Shown: positions 59,368 through 64,000 of the stretch, piece by piece
Layout of the letters: each line of letters starts with the position of its first letter
How positions within the stretch are numbered: position 1 is the first letter of the stretch
NCBI GenBank assembly: GCA_031553655.1
Contig: JAVBLG010000049.1
Span: 1 to 64,000, forward strand
DNA: 64,000 nucleotides
Source: JAVBLG01 sp031553655
GTDB taxonomy: Bacteria; Desulfobacterota; Desulfovibrionia; Desulfovibrionales; Desulfovibrionaceae
Reading direction: 5' to 3'
Made by a program: the position numbers and the translations under genes
Notes under the pieces: model-generated
Database searches by the model: none
Told to the model about the DNA's origin: nothing
What the model saw: the letters and a program-made list of their open reading frames with translations, nothing else

Positions 59368-59646
59368 ATGGTTATGACGAAATCTGAACTCATAAAGCAA
59401 TTGAAAGAAGAAGCCGGGTTTGCTTCCCTGGCTCAGGCTGAAAGCGCCTATAACTCGCTTTTTTCTCTGCTTGCGGAAACACTGAAGAAAGGCGAAAGCG
59501 TTTCCATTCTGGGATTCGGCGGTTTCAAACCGGTGAAGCGCGCCGCGCGCAAAGACCGCAATCCTCGTTCCGGCGCGGAAATTCAGATTCCTGAGTCCAA
59601 TGCTGTAAAATTTACGCCGAGCAAGGCGCTGAAAGAAAGCTTGTAG
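59368..59646 (+). CDS. HU/IHF-family DNA-binding protein
   Basis: A 92-residue histone-like protein: MTKSELIKQLKEEAGFASLAQAESAYNSLFSLLAETLKKGESVSILGFGGFKPVKRAARKDRNPRSGAEIQIPESNAVKFTPSKALKESL shows the helical dimer core, GFGGFKP turn and the basic arms with the RNPRSG tip. It bends DNA as a homodimer. ATG 59374 is an alternative start. Confidence 0.93.
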   Translation: MVMTKSELIKQLKEEAGFASLAQAESAYNSLFSLLAETLKKGESVSILGFGGFKPVKRAARKDRNPRSGAEIQIPESNAVKFTPSKALKESL

Positions 59647-59654
59647 GCTTTCTC

Positions 59655-60047
59655 ATGAACTTTTCCCGGCCTCCCGATGAAGACGCGGCCTCCGCGCTGT
59701 CTTGCGGTGCTTCCGAACTGGTTGCGGATGACGCGGATTCTTGGAAGGTGTACCTTCTTGAATGCGCGGATTCCACATATTATTGCGGAGTCACCAAGAA
59801 CATTGACCGCCGTCTGGCGCAACACAACGGATTGCAGGCCGGGGGATCGAAATATACCCGCGCGCGGCGTCCCGTAAAACTTGCGGCATTCAGAACTTGC
59901 CTTGGCAAAAGGCAAGCATACAGCCTTGAGTATGCGGTCAAGGCCGCGCCGCGCGGGAAAAAGCTTGACGTTCTCCTGTCCAGTGAGTTGCCCGACTTAA
60001 CCGTGCAGGCAGAGCATAACAGTGAAAGACCGCTTCGGGTAAGCTGA
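59655..60047 (+). CDS. GIY-YIG nuclease-domain protein whose 3' end lies in the 103-bp repeat
   Basis: A 130-residue UvrC/YhbQ-like protein: WKVYLLECADSTYYCGVTKNIDRRLAQHN (a GIY-YIG variant, YLL..YCG) and KYTRARRPVKLAAFRTC. Such small proteins cut branched or damaged DNA. The last six codons (60030-60047) are made by the 103-bp repeat, so the original C-terminus was probably replaced when the repeat arrived. It starts 8 bp after the HU gene. Confidence 0.8.
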   Translation: MNFSRPPDEDAASALSCGASELVADDADSWKVYLLECADSTYYCGVTKNIDRRLAQHNGLQAGGSKYTRARRPVKLAAFRTCLGKRQAYSLEYAVKAAPRGKKLDVLLSSELPDLTVQAEHNSERPLRVS

Positions 60048-60132
60048 ATCACGCCGACTCCGTACTATGTGGTGGAGCGTTCCATCAGGCTTTATTACAC
60101 GTCGTTTTTTCGAGGAAAAACGGAGAACCGTA
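60030..60132. repeat. 103-bp repeat, copy B
   Basis: Copy of the segment at 50721-50823, same orientation and length, three differences. Two of them fall in the hairpin (CGTTTTTT-CGAG-GAAAAACG here); one turns a C-G pair into U-G, so the stem is kept. Just after the repeat the sequence breaks off into group II intron DNA. Confidence 0.85.
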
Positions 60133-60136
60133 CGGA

Positions 60137-60815
60137 TATATTCGGGGTACCTCACGGCTATCCCCCTCTCACACCACCGGACAAGCTCATCGCATCCGGC
60201 GGTTTCCCTCAGATTTTCACCGCAGCAGCTTTTACACTTCTTTCTGACAGCGACACAAGTCCAAACCAGGACATACTCATGGCCCTGGCGCTTTGCCAGG
60301 CCAGGGAGAGACGCCACCAACCCTTACCGGATAATGCCAGTATCCAGGCTTGCCATTCAGGCACGCCCAGGGATTGGAGAAAACGGCTTATGCCGATGGC
60401 GCGTTTGCACTGTTTCAGCCGATAGCAGCGTAGTTTGCGACGTATCCATTCATCCAGCCATTGCGGAAGGCTGGCGCTACAGCCATATTGATAGTAGCCA
60501 AACCAGCCGGTCAGATAACTGTTCAACCGCTCTATAACACGCTCAAATTCTTTACCCTGGTTACGCCGGGTCAGAACTCGTATATGATTCCTGAACCGGC
60601 TCAAACTCTCCGGGCTGATGTGCAATCTCCCTCCTTCTCCCAGCCGATAGCCAAGGAATTTACGACGGCGGCACAGGTCCACCGCGCTTTTGGAGGGAGT
60701 TCACTTTCAGTTTGAGTTTCTTTTCCAGGAAACTGCTCACCGACGTCATGACTCGTTCCCCCGACGCTTGACTGCACACGTATATGTTGCAGTCGTCCGC
60801 ATATAGTTTTTGTTT
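60137..60815 (-). mobile_element. 5'-truncated group II intron remnant
   Basis: On the minus strand the C-terminal part of an intron reverse transcriptase is followed by a domain V-like stem (ACCGCCGGATGCG, GTCCGGTGGTGTGAGAGGGG) and a domain VI-like hairpin (GGGGATAGCCGTGAGGTACCCC, broken here as GGGGATA and GGTACCCC), then the 3' end near 60137. Homology to the reverse transcriptase begins only at YADD, so all 5' domains are missing. The remnant adjoins repeat copy B. Confidence 0.75.
60209..60815 (-). pseudogene. Group II intron reverse transcriptase/maturase, fragment with frameshift
   Basis: The fragment starts at LYADDCNIYV (catalytic YADD) and reads VMTSVSSFLEKKLKLKVNSLQK. It then shifts frame by one base near 60675 into SAVDLCRRRKFLGYRLGEGGRLHI and continues through the maturase X domain (RVIERLNSYLTGWFGYYQYG, WIRRKLRCYRLKQCKR, GISRFLQSLGVPEWQAWI). 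The N-terminal fingers and palm are absent, so it cannot be active. Confidence 0.85.
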
Positions 60816-60852
60816 TCATCGGCAAAGCCTTTGCGGTGCCTTCCCCGACGCT

Positions 60853-61986
60853 TTAATCCCTATGCGGCGACTGCGCGTTCACAGATTCCCACCAGCGTCC
60901 GAAGTTCCGCTCCCTTCCGTCCAGGTAAAGCACTTCGCCAATGATCGGAGTCAGCAGCCGGAAGCCTTTACCCTCGCTTGCGGCCGCAATACGGGTATAA
61001 GGTTCGTCCCAGGGGTGGTGGGCCATGGAAAAACGCCCGGAATGCACGGGCAGAACCGCCCCGGCCCGCAAGTCTTCCGCCGCTTGCGCCGTTTCTTCCG
61101 GCGTCATATGCATCTTTTTCCATGACGCGTTATACTGGCCGTTCTCTATGATGGCTAAGTCCAACTCTACAAATTTACGGCCTATATCCGCGAAATGCTT
61201 TCCATATCCGCTGTCGCCGCTGTAGAAAACCCTGCGGCCGGGAGTTTCAAGCATAAAAGAGGCCCAAAGCGCTTTGTTACGCTGAAGCCAGCGCCCCGAA
61301 AAATGCCGGGCGGGCAGGATGTGCACGGTGATCCCCGGCTCCAGTTCAAAGGCTTCATTCCAGTCACCCTCATGGATGACCGAAGGGGCAAAGCCCCAGC
61401 GCTCCAGGTGCGCGCCCACGCCAAGCGGGCATACAACCGCTTTCACGCGCGGCTGCAAGGCGATCATGGTCTGATATTCCAGATGATCCCAATGGTCGTG
61501 CGAGATAATCAGCAGGTCGATGTCCGGCATATTTTCGGCGCTGTAGGGATAATCGCCTTTAAAAGCCTGGTTCAGAAAGGAAAAAGGCGCGGCATTGCCC
61601 GCAAAGACCGGGTCGATGAGAATCCGCCTGCCGCCCAAGTGCAAATAGCACGAGGAATGCCCCAGCCAGACAATGCAATCCCGCTGCCTTTCCAAAGAAT
61701 TTAGGTCGGTTTTGCGCATGGGCAGCGCCGTGGAAGGCATGCGGCCCCCGCTTTCTTTGAACAGATGTCTCCAAATCGCAGCCAACCGCCCGCCGCCTTC
61801 GGGGGACGGCTCCGCCGGTTCCAGATTACGAAATTCGCCGTCAACATAATTCGGCGACGCCTTGATGCGCTCCAGACGTTCCCCGCCAGGGAGTTTGCCG
61901 AATTTTGGGCTGCAAGCCGGCACCATGGCCGCGGACGCCGCTATAGTCATGGCAATCATCAAATATTTAAAAAGATGTTTTCTCAT
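60853..61986 (-). CDS. Metallo-beta-lactamase-fold lipoprotein (NAPE-PLD/UlaG-like)
   Basis: A 377-residue exported hydrolase. An N-terminal signal ends in a lipobox (MVPAC), then IVWLGHSSCYLHLGGRRILIDPVF, the metal motif IISHDHWDHLEY, LPARHFSGRW, VFYSGDSGYGKHF and LPVHSGRFSM. This is the MBL branch of NAPE-PLD and UlaG-type phosphodiesterases or lactonases. GGAG precedes the ATG. It is divergent from a MerR gene, whose promoter signature lies between them, so expression is probably induced by that regulator's ligand. Confidence 0.87.
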   Translation of the reverse strand: MRKHLFKYLMIAMTIAASAAMVPACSPKFGKLPGGERLERIKASPNYVDGEFRNLEPAEPSPEGGGRLAAIWRHLFKESGGRMPSTALPMRKTDLNSLERQRDCIVWLGHSSCYLHLGGRRILIDPVFAGNAAPFSFLNQAFKGDYPYSAENMPDIDLLIISHDHWDHLEYQTMIALQPRVKAVVCPLGVGAHLERWGFAPSVIHEGDWNEAFELEPGITVHILPARHFSGRWLQRNKALWASFMLETPGRRVFYSGDSGYGKHFADIGRKFVELDLAIIENGQYNASWKKMHMTPEETAQAAEDLRAGAVLPVHSGRFSMAHHPWDEPYTRIAAASEGKGFRLLTPIIGEVLYLDGRERNFGRWWESVNAQSPHRD

Positions 61987-62069
61987 GCGCAGGCTCCAGT
62001 TCCGTCCGGTTCAATTGGTTTAACGGACAAACGCCTTATAAAGGCTTGCCGTTTTCTTAATTCCGTGCC

Positions 62070-62100
62070 AGCATAAAGTATGAAGTAACTTCATAGTCAA
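62070..62100 (-). promoter_or_regulatory. MerR-type promoter/operator of the MBL-fold gene
   Basis: On the minus strand TTGACT (-35) and TATGCT (-10) are separated by 19 bp, the overlong spacer typical of MerR-activated promoters. The spacer is covered by the palindrome TATGAAGT-A-ACTTCATA (62079-62095). Confidence 0.8.
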
Positions 62101-62116
62101 CAGGAAAAATGAAAAA

Positions 62117-62926
62117 ATGAAACTCTTAAAAACAGGCGAATTCGCCAAGTTGTGCGGAACACAAAAAGGCACACTGTTCTTTTATGACAAAGAAGGGCTG
62201 CTGAAGCCCAAATACGTCTCGGAAAACGGATATCGGCGCTATGGCGCGGAGCAATTTTTCGAATACGACATAATCACCATGCTCAAGGAGACCGGCAGTT
62301 CCCTCAAGGAAATCAAGCTGCACATGCGCAGGAGAGACCCTGAAGAATTTTTGGAGCTGTTTGAAAAAAAAAAGCTGCTGCTCGAAAAGGAGAAGGAAAA
62401 AATCATCCGGCGGCAGAAGACGCTTGATGTCCTTATCAGCCTGACCAGGGCTACAAGGCACGCAAGCCACGATACGCTTGAGGTGGTGGAAATGGAGAAG
62501 GAAGCTCTGGAGCTTATGCCGGTCAGCCCGGAAGACCAGACCACTGCGGAAGGCTGCGCTTTTCTTTTTGCCGAATTCTCTCAGAAATTGGAGGAGCAGG
62601 AGCGTTTCTGCCAGGCTCCGTTCGGCGTAATGATGAGCAAAGATGATGCTGTTGCCGGGCGTTACCTCGCCGGGCATTTTTTTTGCGGCGGCAGCCGCGC
62701 TACGCCCAAGGCGAGCCTGCATATCAGGCCCAAAGGGCGGTATGCCGTATTCCTGCACGCGGGAGATATGGATTCACATAAGGCGGCTTATGCAAAAATG
62801 CTTGAGAATATTAAAAAGTCGGGCATTGTTATTGCCGGGAATATATATGCTTATGACATGATGGGCTACTTCACCACAGGCAATGCGAAAGAATATTTCG
62901 CAAAGTATTGCACGCATGTGGAATAA
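62117..62926 (+). CDS. MerR-family regulator with GyrI/BmrR-like ligand domain
   Basis: A 269-residue regulator: N-terminal winged helix (LKTGEFAKLCGTQKGTLFFYDKEGLLKPKYVSENGYRRY), a long coiled coil (EEFLELFEKKKLLLEKEKEKIIRRQKTLD) and a C-terminal effector-binding domain (PKGRYAVFLHAGDMDSHKAAYAKMLENIKKSG, GNIYAYDMMGYFTTGNAKEYFAKYCTHVE) as in BmrR-type drug sensors. It probably recognises a small organic molecule. The divergent MBL-fold gene is the likely target, through the 19-bp-spacer promoter. Confidence 0.9.
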   Translation: MKLLKTGEFAKLCGTQKGTLFFYDKEGLLKPKYVSENGYRRYGAEQFFEYDIITMLKETGSSLKEIKLHMRRRDPEEFLELFEKKKLLLEKEKEKIIRRQKTLDVLISLTRATRHASHDTLEVVEMEKEALELMPVSPEDQTTAEGCAFLFAEFSQKLEEQERFCQAPFGVMMSKDDAVAGRYLAGHFFCGGSRATPKASLHIRPKGRYAVFLHAGDMDSHKAAYAKMLENIKKSGIVIAGNIYAYDMMGYFTTGNAKEYFAKYCTHVE

Positions 62927-62928
62927 AA

Positions 62929-62964
62929 AAAGCCGGCCGGAAAGAGGCACTTTTCCGGCCGGCT
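62929..62964 (-). terminator. Rho-independent terminator of the exported OB-fold gene
   Basis: AGCCGGCCGGAAA (62931-62943) and TTTCCGGCCGGCT (62952-62964) are a perfect 13-bp stem with an 8-nt loop. On the minus strand it is followed by TTTTTTATT. It may also stop the convergent MerR transcript. Confidence 0.9.
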
Positions 62965-62976
62965 TCAGTGCTGACG

Positions 62977-63378
62977 CTATTCCACCCGCCGGCACTCCTT
63001 GACCACCACGGCATTGCTTTTTCTGCCCGAGTACACACGCCCTATAAGCGTTACCGTGTCTCCCTTGCGGAATTCCGCCAATTTACTGGCGTCGATCCTG
63101 GGCAGAACGCAAACCACATAGGTCTGGCCATCAATTTTGTCGGAAAGCCTTACCGCAGGGGTCAGGTACACACTCATTCCGGCATCAACGACCACGCCCG
63201 TGATCTTCACGTTTTTGCCGATAAACTCCTCCTCCGCTTTCTGGAGTTCACCTTCGAACTCCAACCAGAATTCCCTGGCTGCATACGCCAGCGGAGTATC
63301 CTGAGCGGAAGCCTGTCCAGTCGGCGACAAGGCAAGCATAATCAAGAATGCAGGGGTAAGAAGTATCTGAAATTTCAT
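62977..63378 (-). CDS. Exported protein with a tRNA_anti-like OB fold
   Basis: A 133-residue protein: signal peptide (residues 1-25, ending ASA), then a small domain (AAREFWLEFEGELQKAEEEFIGKNVKITGVVVDAG, TYVVCVLPRIDASKLAEFRKGDTVTLIGRVYSG, AVVVKECRRVE) resembling the tRNA_anti-like family of secreted OB-fold proteins. Role unknown. A good terminator follows. Confidence 0.7.
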   Translation of the reverse strand: MKFQILLTPAFLIMLALSPTGQASAQDTPLAYAAREFWLEFEGELQKAEEEFIGKNVKITGVVVDAGMSVYLTPAVRLSDKIDGQTYVVCVLPRIDASKLAEFRKGDTVTLIGRVYSGRKSNAVVVKECRRVE

Positions 63379-63465
63379 TGCGGCTACTCCTGCCTGGTTA
63401 CAATTAAATTTTATTCAGGAACATTGCTTTACATTTAGTTGCCAAACGATTTGCCATGTCACTGG

Positions 63466-63999
63466 TTAATGCGTTACCTGGGGCAGAGACAGATTATGCT
63501 GCTCTCTCTGGTGATAAAATTTTCCGTGCGTAGGGGTAAATCGCAGAAAGACCAGCGCAGGATCGTCGGCGTCGGCATAGCCCATCCGCTTAAACGCATC
63601 ATCCCAGACCGCATGCCGCGTTGCACGGTCAGTCACCACCTCGCCCTTGCCCATGAGCAGCAATCCCTGCCCTCCGCTCTGGTAATACATGGACATGTTC
63701 GGATTCTTTGCCAGATGTTTCAGCTTGTCCGTATCCACCCGCGTAATGGCGTAGGCGGTGAAATCATTTTTGCCGGCCAGGCCGGACGCGGCATGTGCCG
63801 GGTTGCACAGGTTGGACATAACTCGAATCTGTGGGAATCCGTTTTCGTCAATAGTGCCCATCATGACCAGAGCCGGTTTGTTCTGTTGCGCATAGGCGAG
63901 GTCATAAAGATCCGCCGGAGCGGGGGCCTCCGCCGCGACAGCGGCTGTGGCCAAACCAGCCCACAGCGCCAGCGCGGGCATGCAGTTCTTCGCGCATTT
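63466..63999 (-). CDS. Exported pyridoxamine 5'-phosphate oxidase-fold protein (N-terminus off the edge)
   Basis: The frame runs to the right edge of the window; a possible ATG at 63981 gives 171 residues. The N-terminal part looks like a signal peptide (PALALWAGLATAAVAAEAPAPA), unusual for this family. The split barrel follows: KPALVMMGTIDENGFPQIRVM, FTAYAITRVDTDKLKHLAKNPNMSMYYQ, LLLMGKGEVVTD, LVFLRFTPTHGKFYHQRE. It is related in fold to the flavin protein near 26.3 kb, which is cytoplasmic. Confidence 0.7.
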   Translation of the reverse strand, partial: KCAKNCMPALALWAGLATAAVAAEAPAPADLYDLAYAQQNKPALVMMGTIDENGFPQIRVMSNLCNPAHAASGLAGKNDFTAYAITRVDTDKLKHLAKNPNMSMYYQSGGQGLLLMGKGEVVTDRATRHAVWDDAFKRMGYADADDPALVFLRFTPTHGKFYHQREQHNLSLPQVTH

Positions 64000-64000
64000 A

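Overview
The window most likely comes from a member of the Desulfovibrionaceae (Desulfobacterota). This is an inference from content: a periplasmic diheme cytochrome c with a membrane partner, Tat-exported rubrerythrin, system I cytochrome c maturation, a ZraSR-type sigma-54 metal-stress circuit, a ferredoxin-nitroreductase and moderately high GC. There are no rRNA or tRNA genes, so the genus cannot be fixed.

Layout. (1) 1-3.9 kb: remnant of a conjugative element. traN is split by a group II intron lying antisense to it, followed by traU, a lambda-O-like replication protein that seems to carry its own origin (11-bp iterons plus an AT-rich tract), and a DnaC-type helicase loader. (2) 4-31 kb: chromosome-like or cargo genes: HxlR regulator, HD hydrolases, a heme electron-transfer operon, rubrerythrin, ccmF with a TPR partner, a Skp-like chaperone with a PP2C phosphatase and a Ser/Thr kinase, a sigma-54 stress operon with its two-component system, ribB under an FMN riboswitch, and small detoxification or resistance genes (aminoglycoside nucleotidyltransferase, SMR and MFS transporters, AlkD-like repair, pepE). 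(3) 31.8-35.7 kb: a truncated UvrD-type helicase, then a strikingly AT-rich TIR-STAND-TPR gene, a candidate anti-phage receptor. (4) 35.8-50.4 kb: a minus-strand mobile-element block: HD hydrolase, VWA protein (CobT-like), DUF3150-like protein, WGR domain, AAA+ ATPase (CobS-like), SNF2 helicase, adenine methylase-like protein, Cas4/RecB-like nuclease, three tandem paralogous small proteins, ERF annealing protein and SSB. (5) 50.4-64 kb: a 103-bp repeat, LysR with an RND efflux operon, a possible DAC-domain protein, an amidohydrolase, HU, a GIY-YIG protein ending in the second repeat copy, a 5'-truncated group II intron, a MerR regulator divergent from a metallo-beta-lactamase-fold lipoprotein, and two exported or small proteins.

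The most unusual signal is in block 4. Seven transcription units begin with a 60-80 nt leader of the same design but different sequence. A segment next to the ribosome binding site can pair either with an upstream segment (9-13 bp) or with the Shine-Dalgarno region itself (7-10 bp). Between the two upstream segments lies a small C-run/G-run hairpin. This looks like a shared translational switch controlling the recombination and maintenance genes of the element. I do not recognise it as a described RNA family.

Limits: all calls come from reading the sequence without database searches. Function names rest on motifs and remembered family features. Two apparent frameshifts (AAA-WGR near 40.18 kb and a small paralogue near 47.48 kb) lie at G runs and could be assembly errors.
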